From positions 186,001 to 250,000 of the forward strand of contig CANLQG010000005.1 in NCBI GenBank assembly GCA_947493195.1: a stretch of DNA of 64,000 nucleotides, in the 5' to 3' direction. Source of the DNA: an uncultured Sphingomonadaceae bacterium (GTDB lineage Bacteria; Pseudomonadota; Alphaproteobacteria; Sphingomonadales; Sphingomonadaceae). Positions 46,308 through 56,218 of this stretch are shown piece after piece. The notes under the pieces are model-generated. The model had not been told where the DNA came from and did not search any database. It was given only the letters and a program-made list of their open reading frames with translations. The translations under genes were made by a program, and so were the position numbers. Position 1 is the first letter of the stretch, and each line of letters opens with the position of its first letter.

Positions 46308-47852
46308 ATGTCCGCCATTCGCCACGCCCTCAATACCAAGCGCGACGACGATTTCGCCGCCTGGTACCAGGAAGTCATCGCCGCTGCCGACATGGCAGAG
46401 GAATCGGGCGTGCGCGGCTGCATGATTATCAAGCCGTGGGGCTATGGCATTTGGGAGCGCATGCAGCGGTTGCTGGACGACCGGATCAAGGCGGCAGGCG
46501 TGCAGAACGCCTATTTCCCCCTTTTCATCCCGCTCAAGAACTTCGAGCGCGAAGCAGAGCACGTCGACGGCTTTGCCAAGGAAATGGCGGTCGTCACCCA
46601 TCATCGCCTGATCGCCGACGGGGAAGGGGGCCTGATCCCCGATCCCGAAGCGAAGCTGGAAGAGCCGCTGGTGGTGCGTCCCACGTCGGAAACGATCATC
46701 GGCGACGCGATGAGCCGCTGGATCCAGTCCTGGCGTGACCTGCCGCTGCGGTTGAACCAGTGGGCCAACGTGGTCCGCTGGGAAATGCGCACCCGCATGT
46801 TCCTGCGCACCAGCGAGTTCCTGTGGCAGGAAGGCCATTCCGCCCACGCCACCGCCGAAGAAGCGCAGGAAGAAACCATGATGGCGCTGGAAATGTATCG
46901 CGCCTTTGCCGAAGAAGACGTGGCCCTCCCCGTGATCGCGGGAGAGAAGCCGGAGAACGAGCGTTTCCCCGGCGCGGTCGAGACATGGTCGATCGAGGCA
47001 ATGATGCAGGATGGAAAGGCGCTGCAGGCGGGCACCAGCCATTACCTCGGCACCAATTTCGCCCATGCCGCGAACATCAAGTACCAGAACGACGCCGGGC
47101 GCGAGACGCTGGCGCATACCGTCAGCTGGGGCGTGTCGACCCGCATGGTAGGCGGCCTCATCATGGTGCACGGCGATGACGACGGCTTGCGCGTCCCCCC
47201 CGCGCTGGCGCCCTTCCAGGTCGTGATCCTTCCCATGCTGCGCGACAAGCCGGAAGACGAGAGCCTGCTCGCCTACTGCGAAGCGCTGCGTGCTGCGATT
47301 TCGGGGCAATCCGCTCTGGGAGAGCCCGTGCGCGTGCTGCTGGACAAGCGCCCCGGCAAGGCAGCGGCGAAGCGCTGGGACTGGGTGCGCAAGGGTGCGC
47401 CCGTCATCATCGAGGTGGGCGGTCGTGACATGGAGAACGGCGTCGTCAGCCTGCTGCGCCGCGACTCGCTGTGGAACACCGAAACCGGCAAGCCCGCTTT
47501 CCAGAACCCCGACCGCGACCTTTGCGCGCAGACGATCCCGACGATCCTTGCCGACATGCAGAACGGCCTGCTGGTAGAAGCGCGCGAACGCCGCGAAGCC
47601 AACATCCGGCGTGACGTGTCCGACATGGATACCCTCGCCGAGCACTTCAGCCGCGAGGCCAAGTACCCGGGCTGGGTGGAAGTGCAGTGGGCACGGCCCA
47701 CCGGAGAGGCGCTGGAAAAGGTGGTCGAGCGGCTGAAGGAGCTTCGTCTCACGCTGCGCAACGTGCCGATGCACGCGCCGCCCGCAGACGGCCCCTGCAT
47801 CTTTACCGGCGAACCCGCGGTGGAGCGGGTGTTCGTCGCGCGCGCCTACTAG
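46308..47852 (+). CDS. proS: Proline--tRNA ligase, archaeal/eukaryal type
   Basis: The 514-residue class II synthetase charges tRNA-Pro. Motif 2 region RWEMRTRMFLRTSEFLWQEGHSAHA and PLVVRPTSET place it in the archaeal/eukaryal-like ProRS group (type 3), not the longer bacterial form with an editing insertion. Like that group it ends in a Tyr (FVARAY), which reaches back to the active site in the Thermus enzyme. Only one Cys (GPCIFTG) is left in the C-terminal domain, so its zinc site appears lost. It is 102 bases after phaR. Confidence 0.95.
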   Translation: MSAIRHALNTKRDDDFAAWYQEVIAAADMAEESGVRGCMIIKPWGYGIWERMQRLLDDRIKAAGVQNAYFPLFIPLKNFEREAEHVDGFAKEMAVVTHHRLIADGEGGLIPDPEAKLEEPLVVRPTSETIIGDAMSRWIQSWRDLPLRLNQWANVVRWEMRTRMFLRTSEFLWQEGHSAHATAEEAQEETMMALEMYRAFAEEDVALPVIAGEKPENERFPGAVETWSIEAMMQDGKALQAGTSHYLGTNFAHAANIKYQNDAGRETLAHTVSWGVSTRMVGGLIMVHGDDDGLRVPPALAPFQVVILPMLRDKPEDESLLAYCEALRAAISGQSALGEPVRVLLDKRPGKAAAKRWDWVRKGAPVIIEVGGRDMENGVVSLLRRDSLWNTETGKPAFQNPDRDLCAQTIPTILADMQNGLLVEARERREANIRRDVSDMDTLAEHFSREAKYPGWVEVQWARPTGEALEKVVERLKELRLTLRNVPMHAPPADGPCIFTGEPAVERVFVARAY

Positions 47853-47856
47853 CTAT

Positions 47857-47891
47857 CGGAAGGGGCGAGGCCGGACGGCCTCACTCTTCCG
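47857..47891. terminator. Hairpin between convergent proS and M3 peptidase genes
   Basis: GAGGCC-GGAC-GGCCTC at 47867-47882 is a perfect 6-bp hairpin. Outer CGGAAG (47857-47862) can pair with CTTCCG (47886-47891). It covers the stop of the leftward peptidase gene and follows the proS stop. No T-run is present on either side, so a bidirectional terminator role is plausible but unproven. Confidence 0.3.
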
Positions 47892-49881
47892 GCAATCCCC
47901 GCTCCAGGTCTTCGCGGAAAGCGTCGAACGAAATCTCGCGCCCGACGAAATCCTTTACGAGCTCGGCTGCCGGTTTCGTGCCGCCAGGTTCCAGCACCAG
48001 CCGGCGATAGTCGTCCGCCGTCTCGGGATTGGTCAGCCCTTCGGCAAGGAACCGGCTGAACATGTCCGCAGCAATCACGCGTGACCAACCATAGGTGTAA
48101 TAGGCCGCGCCATAGCCATCGAGGTGGCCGAATGCCGCCTGCATTTCCGAGGTCGGGGAGATCGGCACCAGCGAATAGGCCTGCTGCCATTCGCGGGCCG
48201 ACTCGCCCAGGTCATCGGGAATGGGCTGGGTGTAGAAGTTATACGAAGTCGCGGTCAGCCCGAGCTGGCGCATCTCCATCATGCCCTGGTTGAAATGGCG
48301 CACCGCGTTCATCCGTTCCACCAGGTCGCGCGGAATGGTCTCACCCTCGGCATTTACAGCGAAATTGGCCAGCGTGTCATAGTCGTAGACCCAGTTTTCC
48401 AGGATCTGCGACGGTGCTTCGATAAAGTCCCATTCCACTGCGGCCATGCTGGCCCCGGCAAGCGCGTTGCGGCTGCCGAAGATGAAGTGCAGCACGTGGC
48501 CGAATTCGTGCAGGAAGGTGGTTACCTGTCCGTGCTCCATCAGTCCTTCCGGCATGTTCTGCACCAGGGCTGCGACGGGCACTTCCCCGTCCGCCGGAGA
48601 GCCCGTGTAGAGCGGCACGACATTGGCATGGGTATACTTGCCGGGGCGCGGGTGGGAATCGAGATAGAAGCGCCCGATGACCTCGCCATCCTCGACCAGT
48701 TCATAGGCTCCCACGCTCTCGTGCCAGACGCGGGTATTCCACGGCCGCACTTCTACGCCGAAAAGCTGCTCGGTCAGGCCGAAGATGCCGTCGCGCACCC
48801 TGTCGTGCTCGAAATACTGGCGCGCTTCCTGCGGATCGTAATTGTAATTCGCCTGCTGAACCTTGGGAGAAAGCCAGCCTAGCTGGTAGGATTCAACGCG
48901 CTCCGCGCCGGGGCGAAGCTGTTGCAGCACGGCCAGCGCCTGGTCGTAGTCGGCCTGGGCTACGGGGCGGGCCACCAAGTTCGTTTGCTCGATCAGGTCC
49001 TCCACCTTATCGGTGGTGTCGAGCATGCGATTGGCAAATTGCAGGGCCGCGTAATTCTCGAAACCGGTGAGCCGCGCCAGTTCATCGCGAAGGGTGAATA
49101 TCTGCTTCAGCACTTCGTCATTTTCCGGCCAGGCGTGCTGGCCATAAAGTTCCGAATACCGCCGACGCAGATCGTCGCTTTCGGCATAGGTCATGACCGG
49201 GACATAGTCCGGTGTTGCAGTGGTGAGCGTGATCATGCCGTTTGCGCCCACTTCGCGCGCGTCGATGTAGTCTTGCGGCAGCCCGGCCAGTTCCTCTGGC
49301 GAGACTTCGATGTTGCTCGTATCCTCGGCTATGTTGCGGGCAAATTCGGTGCTGAGCGTGGCCAGTTCGTCATTGATTTCCTGCACCCGGGCGCGCTGTT
49401 CATCGTCCAGCGCTACGCCAGAGCGGCGGAAGGCATCCATCGTGTTGCCGTAAAAGCGCTGGATCACCGCGTCGGCCTCGCTCACGTCCAATGTGGCGAG
49501 CCGATCGTAAATCGGGCGGGACAGGCTGATCTCGCTGGACAGGCCGGCAAGCCGCGCCGCGCAGGCACCGCCCGCGTTGCGCTGCTCCGGTGTCAGCAGG
49601 ACTTGCTGATAAAGGCCGGCTTCGGACGTTGCGGAAAACAGAAGGGCGGAGATATCGTCGTACCGTACCAGCGTGTTGGCAACGGTTGCCGCATCGGCAT
49701 CGCCCAGCATGGCATCGCGGTAGAGATCGATCTGGCTGGCATAGAAATCGCAGCGATCCTCGATCTGCTCGACCGAGGGATCGGTCATCACAGGACCGAG
49801 CAGGCGATAGACGTCTGCGGCCTGTGCCGGGGTGGCAAGTGCGGTGGTGGCGACCAGCGCCAGGGCGAACTTGTTCATCAT
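47881..49881 (-). CDS. M3 family metallopeptidase (thimet-like), secreted
   Basis: The 666-residue peptidase has a signal peptide (MMNKFALALVATTALATPAQA). The helical M3 fold carries the zinc motif in TTFLHEFGHVLHFIFG (HExxH) and a downstream Glu ligand in WDFIEAPSQILENW. The oligopeptide pocket loop GYAYYTYGWSRV-like (GAAYYTYGW) is also present. M3 enzymes of this Dcp/OpdA type cut oligopeptides; the leader puts this one in the periplasm. The start is one of two tandem ATGs (49881 or 49878). Divergent from the M28 peptidase. Confidence 0.9.
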   Translation of the reverse strand: MMNKFALALVATTALATPAQAADVYRLLGPVMTDPSVEQIEDRCDFYASQIDLYRDAMLGDADAATVANTLVRYDDISALLFSATSEAGLYQQVLLTPEQRNAGGACAARLAGLSSEISLSRPIYDRLATLDVSEADAVIQRFYGNTMDAFRRSGVALDDEQRARVQEINDELATLSTEFARNIAEDTSNIEVSPEELAGLPQDYIDAREVGANGMITLTTATPDYVPVMTYAESDDLRRRYSELYGQHAWPENDEVLKQIFTLRDELARLTGFENYAALQFANRMLDTTDKVEDLIEQTNLVARPVAQADYDQALAVLQQLRPGAERVESYQLGWLSPKVQQANYNYDPQEARQYFEHDRVRDGIFGLTEQLFGVEVRPWNTRVWHESVGAYELVEDGEVIGRFYLDSHPRPGKYTHANVVPLYTGSPADGEVPVAALVQNMPEGLMEHGQVTTFLHEFGHVLHFIFGSRNALAGASMAAVEWDFIEAPSQILENWVYDYDTLANFAVNAEGETIPRDLVERMNAVRHFNQGMMEMRQLGLTATSYNFYTQPIPDDLGESAREWQQAYSLVPISPTSEMQAAFGHLDGYGAAYYTYGWSRVIAADMFSRFLAEGLTNPETADDYRRLVLEPGGTKPAAELVKDFVGREISFDAFREDLERGLPEE

Positions 49882-49993
49882 GCGTATTTCCCCTTCTAGA
49901 CCGAACGTGCGGTGGTACATTGCTAGATCGAACTGGTTGCACCTGCAATTGCCCATCTTGCATTACGCTGCGGGATCGGCGACCTCTCGACAA

Positions 49994-51358
49994 ATGCGCT
50001 ATCTGATCCTGTCAGCGGCTTTCATCGCCGCCTCCGCCCAGCCTGTCCTTGCTCAAGATACCGATGGTAATCCTGCCGCGACGGTCTCCGCCGAGCGTTT
50101 GCAATCCGATGTCGAGACGATGGTCTCCTTCGGCACGCGTCATACGCTGTCCAGCCTCGACGATCCGGAACGCGGCATCGGCGCTGCCCTAGGCTGGGGC
50201 AAGGCAGAGTTTGAGAAAGCCAGCGCGGCCTGCGGCGGATGCTTGGACGTCCAGTTCGTGGAGCGGGAGATGGAAGGGCGCCGTATTCCCGAGCCGGTGC
50301 TGATCCGCAACGCCATCGCCATCCAGCCCGGCACGCAGCGGCCCGACGAGGTGGTCATCATCCAGGGTCATATCGATAGCCGGGTATCCGACGTGATGGA
50401 TGCCACCAGTGATGCGCCGGGCGCCAATGACAACGCCAGCGGCAGCGCCCTCGTGCTGGAAGCTGCGCGAACCCTGAGCCAGCGCGAATACCCCACTACC
50501 ATCGTCTATGCGCTGCTTATGGGCGAGGAGCAGGGGCTCTACGGCGGCAACCTGCTGGCGGACTATGCGACGGAGCAGGGCTGGACGGTAAAGGCCGTTC
50601 TCAACAACGATGTTGTGGGCGGATCGTGCGGAAGTGACGGCGTTTGCGATGCAGAACACGTGCGCGTTTTCTCCGAAGGCGTGCGAGCCGATGCCGACGA
50701 CGCCACTCGCGCCGCCATGCGCAGCCGGGGCGGAGCGAACGACAGCCCCAGCCGCAACCTCTCGCGCTTCCTCGACAAACTGGCAGAGGCCAATTCCACG
50801 GGCCTTGACGTGCGCCAGACATGGCGCAGCGACCGCATGGGCCGGGGCGGAGACCACCTGCCGTTTCTCGACCGCGGCTATCCCGCGATCCGTTTCTCCG
50901 TCGCCATCGAGGATTACGAGCACCAGCACCAGGACCTGCGCGTCGAGGACGGCGTGACCTACGGCGATACGGTGGACGAGATGGATTTCGATTTCCTCGC
51001 CGATGTTACGCGCCTGAACGTGCGCGCTGCCGATCTGCTGGCACGCACGCCGATGCCGCCGGTGGTCGAGGCCGATGGCATCGTGCGGCCCGACGTGCTG
51101 CTGGAGTGGGAGCCGGTAGCTGGTGCGGTTCGCTACAACGTCTGGCGCAGGCGGACCGACGAGCGTGACTGGACCTTGCGCGATACCGTGGAAGCCGGTC
51201 AGGCAGGGCAGGGCAGTTCCATCGTTCTTGCGCCCGACCGCGGCGACGACTGGATCTTCGGCGTAAGCTCCGTGGCGGCGGACGGGGCGGAAAGCCCGGT
51301 CTCCAGCGCAGTGCCGGGCGGACAATTCTATCCGCTACCCGTCGACAGCGGGGAATAG
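49994..51358 (+). CDS. M28 family metallopeptidase with C-terminal FN3-like domain
   Basis: The 454-residue secreted peptidase begins with a signal peptide (MRYLILSAAFIAASAQPVLA). M28 metal ligands are found in VIIQGHIDSR, GANDNASGSALVLEAA, LMGEEQGLYGG, LNNDVVGG and GGDHLPFL. A final domain of about 90 residues (VLLEWEPVAGAVRYNVWRR...) resembles fibronectin type III. It is likely an aminopeptidase or similar. The gene is divergent from the M3 peptidase (112 bases), so peptide use in the periplasm is a shared theme. rnr follows after 20 bases. Confidence 0.9.
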   Translation: MRYLILSAAFIAASAQPVLAQDTDGNPAATVSAERLQSDVETMVSFGTRHTLSSLDDPERGIGAALGWGKAEFEKASAACGGCLDVQFVEREMEGRRIPEPVLIRNAIAIQPGTQRPDEVVIIQGHIDSRVSDVMDATSDAPGANDNASGSALVLEAARTLSQREYPTTIVYALLMGEEQGLYGGNLLADYATEQGWTVKAVLNNDVVGGSCGSDGVCDAEHVRVFSEGVRADADDATRAAMRSRGGANDSPSRNLSRFLDKLAEANSTGLDVRQTWRSDRMGRGGDHLPFLDRGYPAIRFSVAIEDYEHQHQDLRVEDGVTYGDTVDEMDFDFLADVTRLNVRAADLLARTPMPPVVEADGIVRPDVLLEWEPVAGAVRYNVWRRRTDERDWTLRDTVEAGQAGQGSSIVLAPDRGDDWIFGVSSVAADGAESPVSSAVPGGQFYPLPVDSGE

Positions 51359-51378
51359 CGCCCCCATATGCGAGGCAT

Positions 51379-53715
51379 ATGAACAAACCGAAAAACACGA
51401 AGAAATTTGAAGGCCTGCCCAGCAAGGACCAGGTCATGGAATTCATCCGCGGCTCCGACACGCGTGTCGGCAAGCGCGAGATCGCCAAGCATTTCCGGCT
51501 GAAAGGGCAGGAGAAGATCGCCCTCAAGTCGCTGCTGAAGGACATGGCCGAGGAAGGCCTGATCGATTCCAGCAAGAGCGCCTTTCACAAGATGGGCGGC
51601 GTGCCGCGCGTCACCGTGCTGAAGATTGTGGAGATCGACGATGGCGAACCCATCGCCGTGCCCGAAAGCTGGAACCCCGATGATGGCAGCGCGCCGCCGC
51701 GCCTGCGGGTGATCGAGAAGAAGAAGCAGCCGGCCCTGCGCTCCGGCGACCGCATTCTTGCCCGCACGGAGGAAAAGGGCAGCGGCTGGCTGGCGCACCC
51801 GATGAAGAAGCTGGCTGTGGCCGAAGACCAGATGCTGGGCGTGATCGAGATCGATGGCGGCGGCAAGGCCTGGCTGGCCCCTGTCGACAAGCGCATTCGC
51901 AATTCATCGCCGGTGTCCGACCTCGGCAATGCCGAAAAGGGCCAACTGGTGGTGGCAGAGCCTGTCGGGCGCGGTCGCAATTCGTCAGTCAAGGTCACCG
52001 AGGTGCTGGGCGACCCGCTCGCTCCCAAGAGCTTCAGCCTGATCGCCATTCACAAGTACGGCATTCCCAACCGCTTCCCGCAGGAAGTGCTGGACGAGGC
52101 CGAGAAGGCGGCAAAGCTGCCGCTCAGCGAAGACGACCGAGAGGACCTTCGCCACCTGCCGATCATCGCCATCGACCCCGCCGATGCGCGCGATCACGAC
52201 GATGCGATCTGGGCCGAAAGCGATGGCGAGGGCGGCTTCCGCGCTCTGGTCGCCATTGCCGACGTGTCGTTCTACGTGCGGCCCGGTTCCAATCTCGACA
52301 AGGAAGCGCGCAGGCGCGGCAATTCGGTATACTTTCCCGACCGCGTGGTTCCCATGCTGCCCGAAGTGCTGTCCGCCGATGTCTGCTCGCTGGGCGAGGG
52401 CAGGGACCGCGCCGCGATGGCCTGCCACCTGACGATCGACTCCGACGGCCGCGTGACCGACTGGCGCTTCACCCGCGCCATCGTGCGTATCGAGCAGGTA
52501 ATCGCCTACGAGGATGCGCAGGCGCAGATCGACGCGGGCAATGCCACCGGCCCCATCAATGCGCTGTGGGCCTGCTGGAAAGCGCTCGACTCGGCCCGCG
52601 ACGATCGCGACCCGCTGGACCTGGACCTGCCTGAAAGGCGCGTGGAACTGGGCGAAGACGGCAAGATCAAGGGCATCAAGGTGCGCGAACGGCTGGATGC
52701 GCACCGGGTTGTCGAAGACTTCATGATCGCCGCCAATGTCGCGGCAGCAAAGGCGCTGGAAAGCAAGGCCAGCCCGGTTGTCTATCGCATTCACGAACCG
52801 CCCACGCGCGAGAAGCTGATCGCGCTGCGCGAGTATTTCGAATCCATCGGCAAGAACCTGGCGCTGGGGCAAGTCATCACACCCGGCCTGTTCAACCGCA
52901 TGATCAAGGATGTCGGCGACGATCCGGGCGAGAAGGCGCTGGTGATGGAAGCCGTGCTGCGCAGCCAGACGCAGGCCTATTACGGCCCGCAGAACGCCGG
53001 CCACTTCGGCCTTGCGCTGGGCAGTTACGCGCATTTCACATCACCCATTCGCCGCTATGCCGACCTGCTGGTTCACCGCGCGCTGGTGGACAGTTACAAG
53101 CTGGAGCAGCCCAAGCCGAAGGGGAACACGATCCCCGCACTTTCCGGCCTCTCGGAAAAGGATCGGGCGGACCTTGGCAAGATCACCGACGCCATATCCA
53201 TTACCGAACGCCGCGCGATGGAAGCGGAACGCGATACCGTGGACCGCTACGTTGCCGCGTGGCTTTCGGCCCGCGTGGGCGAGGTGTTTCAGACCCGCAT
53301 CACCGGCGTGCAGAAGTTCGGCTTCTTCGCCACGATCGTGGGGATGGGCGGGGACGGCCTGGTACCTGTATCCACGCTGGGCCGCGAGTATTTCCACTAC
53401 GACGAAGGCGCGCACAAGCTGACGGGCGAGAACAGCGGCACCACCTACACCGTGGGTGATGTGCTGGACCTGCGGCTGGGTGAAGCCAACCCGCTTACCG
53501 GAGCGCTGAAGTTCGAGGTTCCCGATGGCGACGGCGGACAGAAGGTCGAACCGCGCGGAATGCGTCCCGAAAAGAGATCGGACAAGGGTGGCCCTCGCAA
53601 GGGCGGCCCCCGCCAGAATAAGACAGGCAAGGACCAGCGGGGAAAACACGCGGCAGGCAAACGCGGCAGGCCCGGTAACATCCGACACCAGGGACGCGGC
53701 AAGAAAAAGAAATAG
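51379..53715 (+). CDS. rnr: Ribonuclease R
   Basis: The 778-residue 3'-5' exoribonuclease degrades structured RNA. It has an N-terminal helix-turn-helix, two cold-shock-like domains, and an RNB catalytic domain with the Asp cluster in IIAIDPADARDHDDAIWAES. GAVRYADLLVH-like motifs (SPIRRYADLLVHRALV) and an S1 domain (FQTRITGVQKFGFFATI) follow. The tail is Lys/Gly/Arg-rich (ending GRGKKKK), as is usual for RNase R. Two near-identical ATG contexts lie at 51369 and 51379; the second continues the frame. Confidence 0.95.
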   Translation: MNKPKNTKKFEGLPSKDQVMEFIRGSDTRVGKREIAKHFRLKGQEKIALKSLLKDMAEEGLIDSSKSAFHKMGGVPRVTVLKIVEIDDGEPIAVPESWNPDDGSAPPRLRVIEKKKQPALRSGDRILARTEEKGSGWLAHPMKKLAVAEDQMLGVIEIDGGGKAWLAPVDKRIRNSSPVSDLGNAEKGQLVVAEPVGRGRNSSVKVTEVLGDPLAPKSFSLIAIHKYGIPNRFPQEVLDEAEKAAKLPLSEDDREDLRHLPIIAIDPADARDHDDAIWAESDGEGGFRALVAIADVSFYVRPGSNLDKEARRRGNSVYFPDRVVPMLPEVLSADVCSLGEGRDRAAMACHLTIDSDGRVTDWRFTRAIVRIEQVIAYEDAQAQIDAGNATGPINALWACWKALDSARDDRDPLDLDLPERRVELGEDGKIKGIKVRERLDAHRVVEDFMIAANVAAAKALESKASPVVYRIHEPPTREKLIALREYFESIGKNLALGQVITPGLFNRMIKDVGDDPGEKALVMEAVLRSQTQAYYGPQNAGHFGLALGSYAHFTSPIRRYADLLVHRALVDSYKLEQPKPKGNTIPALSGLSEKDRADLGKITDAISITERRAMEAERDTVDRYVAAWLSARVGEVFQTRITGVQKFGFFATIVGMGGDGLVPVSTLGREYFHYDEGAHKLTGENSGTTYTVGDVLDLRLGEANPLTGALKFEVPDGDGGQKVEPRGMRPEKRSDKGGPRKGGPRQNKTGKDQRGKHAAGKRGRPGNIRHQGRGKKKK

Positions 53716-53763
53716 CGGAACGACGTGGGGGTCGCGCTCATTGATCGGGCAAAGGAGACTTTC

Positions 53764-54279
53764 ATGCTCAAGCCCGGTTCCACCGCCCCCGACATCGACC
53801 TGCCGCTCACCATCGATGCGCGCTTTGTGCTGTCGGACCAGACCCCCGACGCGTACACGATGCTGGTGTTCTATCGCGGGAAGCACTGCCCCATCTGCAA
53901 GCGCTACCTGGAAGAACTGGGCGGGCGTCTGGAGGATTTCACCAGTCGCGGTATCAACGTCTTTGCCATTTCAATGGATAGCGAGGACCGCGCAATGGTG
54001 GTCGACAGCGAATGGGAAACCGGCAACCTGCCGCTTGTCCATTCCATGACCGAGAATCAGGCCCGCGAGTGGGGCCTCTATATCAGCGAAAAGCGCGAAG
54101 GCAGCGAGGAACCGGACGTGTTCAGCGAACCCGGCCTGTTCCTGCTCAAACCCGACCGTTCGGTCTATCTCGCGATCACACAGAACATGCCGATTACACG
54201 CCCGTCGCTGGACGAACTGATCGAGGGCATCGATTTCCTGAGCGACAAGGATTACCCGACACGCGGGACGAAGACCTGA
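53764..54279 (+). CDS. Peroxiredoxin-like (AhpC/TSA) family protein
   Basis: The 171-residue thioredoxin-fold protein has C42-P-I-C45 in VFYRGKHCPICKRYLEELG. The CxxC follows the first strand, which is the peroxiredoxin-like family arrangement and differs from the single peroxidatic Cys of classical AhpC. AAGGAGA lies seven bases before ATG 53764, which supports this start over an upstream one. No signal peptide is seen. It probably acts as a cytosolic thiol oxidoreductase; the substrate is unknown. Confidence 0.85.
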   Translation: MLKPGSTAPDIDLPLTIDARFVLSDQTPDAYTMLVFYRGKHCPICKRYLEELGGRLEDFTSRGINVFAISMDSEDRAMVVDSEWETGNLPLVHSMTENQAREWGLYISEKREGSEEPDVFSEPGLFLLKPDRSVYLAITQNMPITRPSLDELIEGIDFLSDKDYPTRGTKT

Positions 54280-54300
54280 GCCGTATCACGCTTCGAAACG

Positions 54301-54753
54301 TCAAGAGAGCGCGTCGATTTCTTCATTCGACAAGCTGCCCGGGACGATAAACAGCGGGCAATGCAATTTGCCGACGTTGGTCGAAAAGTGCGTCACCAGC
54401 GGGCCGGGCGCGCCCTCTGCAGCCGCGCCCAGCACCAGGGCGGCGACCTCGGTATGCTCTTTCAGGTATTCCGCCACCACCGTCTTGGCATCGCCGATGC
54501 GCACGGCGATCTGCGGCATCTTGCCCGACTCAAACATCAGCTCGCCCGCAGCCGAGTTCGCGAGGACTTCAGCCCGGTCGTGTGCCTCCGCCTCGATGGT
54601 CGCCTGCACCCCGCCGAAAGCGTTGAAGGACTGGCGCGGAACCAGCGCCAGCAGGTGGACAACGCCGCCTGTTCTTGCCGCGCGGCGCGCTGCGAAGCGT
54701 AGCGCCGTGCGCGCTTCCTCGGTCTCGTCGACAATGGTGAGATAGACGCGCAT
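54301..54753 (-). CDS. Universal stress protein UspA family
   Basis: The 150-residue protein begins [25 protein letters not shown] and has the alpha/beta Usp fold: a strand, a long amphipathic helix, and a C-terminal [16 protein letters not shown] leading to [21 protein letters not shown]. The usual ATP-binding G-x2-G-x9-G-S/T motif is only loosely matched (GAAAEGAPG...), so nucleotide binding is uncertain. It is divergent from the PDH E2 gene across 127 bases that include a GGCCAAATTGGCC palindrome. Confidence 0.82.
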   Translation of the reverse strand: MRVYLTIVDETEEARTALRFAARRAARTGGVVHLLALVPRQSFNAFGGVQATIEAEAHDRAEVLANSAAGELMFESGKMPQIAVRIGDAKTVVAEYLKEHTEVAALVLGAAAEGAPGPLVTHFSTNVGKLHCPLFIVPGSLSNEEIDALS

Positions 54754-54820
54754 TTTTTGTTCTCCCGCCCGCGCGGTATCACGCGAAAGCGCGATTTCCG
54801 CAAGATGCCTTGCCCCGCGC

Positions 54821-54833
54821 GGCCAAATTGGCC
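54821..54833. promoter_or_regulatory. 13-bp palindrome upstream of the PDH E2 gene
   Basis: GGCCAAATTGGCC is a perfect palindrome around a central A. It lies 48 bases before the E2 start and 68 bases upstream of the divergent universal stress gene. A single short palindrome of this length is weak evidence; it could be a regulator site shared by the two divergent genes. Confidence 0.2.
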
Positions 54834-54880
54834 AGAGAGCAGGCACACAAACCAACGAATTGACGGAGCCTGTCGCCCCT

Positions 54881-56215
54881 ATGCCGATTGCCATCCAGAT
54901 GCCCGCCCTTTCACCGACCATGGAGGAAGGCACGCTTGCCAAGTGGCTCGTGAAAGTTGGTGACAAGGTTTCCTCAGGCGACATCATGGCCGAGATCGAA
55001 ACCGACAAAGCCACGATGGAATTCGAAGCCGTGGACGAGGGCACCATTGCCCATATCCAGGTCGACGAAGGCACCGAGGGTGTGAAGGTTGGCACCGTCA
55101 TCGCTACCCTGGCAGAAGAAGGCGAAGACGCAGGCGAGGTCGAACCTGTGAATGGCGGCAGCACTGCCCCCGCTCCAGCGGCGAAAGAGGAAAAGCCTGC
55201 ACCCGAAGCGCCGGCCGAACCGGCCAAGGCGCAGCCTCGCGAAAGTGCCGAGCCCGCCCGCGCGCCGGTTAGCGACGATGTCGAAGCCGGGCCTGCACCG
55301 ACGAAGGATGGCGAGCGCATTCTTGCCTCCCCGCTTGCGCGCAGGATTGCCGAGCAGAAGGGCCTCGATCTCGCGGTCATAAAGGGCTCCGGCCCGAACG
55401 GCCGTATCGTCAAGGCAGATGTAGAGAATGCGAAGCCCGAAGCGGCTGCGCCTGCATCCACCGCGACAGAGAAGGAAATGGCACCGGCTGTCGAGCAGAA
55501 GCCCGCCAAGGCACAAGATTATGGCATCCCGCACGAGGTCGAAAAGCTCTCCTCGATGCGCAAGACCATCGCACGCCGCCTGACCGAGTCCAAGCAGCAG
55601 GTGCCGCATATCTACCTCACCGTGGATATCCGCCTCGATGCGCTGCTCAAGCTGCGTGGCGAACTGAATGCTGCGCTGGCACCGCAAGAAATCAAGCTGT
55701 CGGTGAACGACATGCTGATCAAGGCGCTGGCGAAATCGCTGGAGCAGGTGCCCGCCTGCAACGTGCAGTTCGCAGGTGATACCATGCTCAAGTTCAGCCG
55801 CGCCGATATCTCGGTTGCGGTATCGATCCCCAACGGCCTCATCACGCCGATCGTGAAGGATGCCGGATCGAAGGCGATGAGCAGGATCAGCACCGAGATG
55901 AAGGATCTCGCCACGCGCGCCAAGGACGGCAAGCTTGCGCCGGAAGAGTTCCAGGGCGGCACCGCCAGCCTTTCCAATATGGGCATGTTCGGCATCAAGC
56001 AATTCGAAGCCGTCATCAATCCGCCCCAGGCCATGATCATGGCCATCGGCGCGGGTGAAAAGCGGCCCTATGTCATCGACGACAGCCTGCAGATCGCCAC
56101 GGTAATGAGCGCCACCGGCAGCTTCGATCACCGCGCGATCGACGGCGCCGACGGCGCTCAGCTGATGAAGGTGTTCAAGGAACTGATCGAGGCGCCGCTG
56201 GGACTGGTGGCTTGA
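54881..56215 (+). CDS. pdhC: Pyruvate dehydrogenase complex E2, dihydrolipoamide acetyltransferase
   Basis: The 444-residue core of the pyruvate dehydrogenase complex moves acetyl groups from E1 to CoA. It has one lipoyl domain with the lipoyl-Lys in [17 protein letters not shown], a long Ala/Pro/Glu-rich linker, a peripheral subunit-binding domain ([17 protein letters not shown]), and the catalytic domain with the His/Asp pair in [17 protein letters not shown] 54881 is used. E1 is not in the window; E3 (lpd) follows 1 kb later. Confidence 0.95.
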   Translation: MPIAIQMPALSPTMEEGTLAKWLVKVGDKVSSGDIMAEIETDKATMEFEAVDEGTIAHIQVDEGTEGVKVGTVIATLAEEGEDAGEVEPVNGGSTAPAPAAKEEKPAPEAPAEPAKAQPRESAEPARAPVSDDVEAGPAPTKDGERILASPLARRIAEQKGLDLAVIKGSGPNGRIVKADVENAKPEAAAPASTATEKEMAPAVEQKPAKAQDYGIPHEVEKLSSMRKTIARRLTESKQQVPHIYLTVDIRLDALLKLRGELNAALAPQEIKLSVNDMLIKALAKSLEQVPACNVQFAGDTMLKFSRADISVAVSIPNGLITPIVKDAGSKAMSRISTEMKDLATRAKDGKLAPEEFQGGTASLSNMGMFGIKQFEAVINPPQAMIMAIGAGEKRPYVIDDSLQIATVMSATGSFDHRAIDGADGAQLMKVFKELIEAPLGLVA

Positions 56216-56218
56216 GGC

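Noticed and set aside
45597..47774. Long minus-strand frame opposite phaR and proS
   Set aside because: Antisense shadow of two clear genes with no recognisable protein features.
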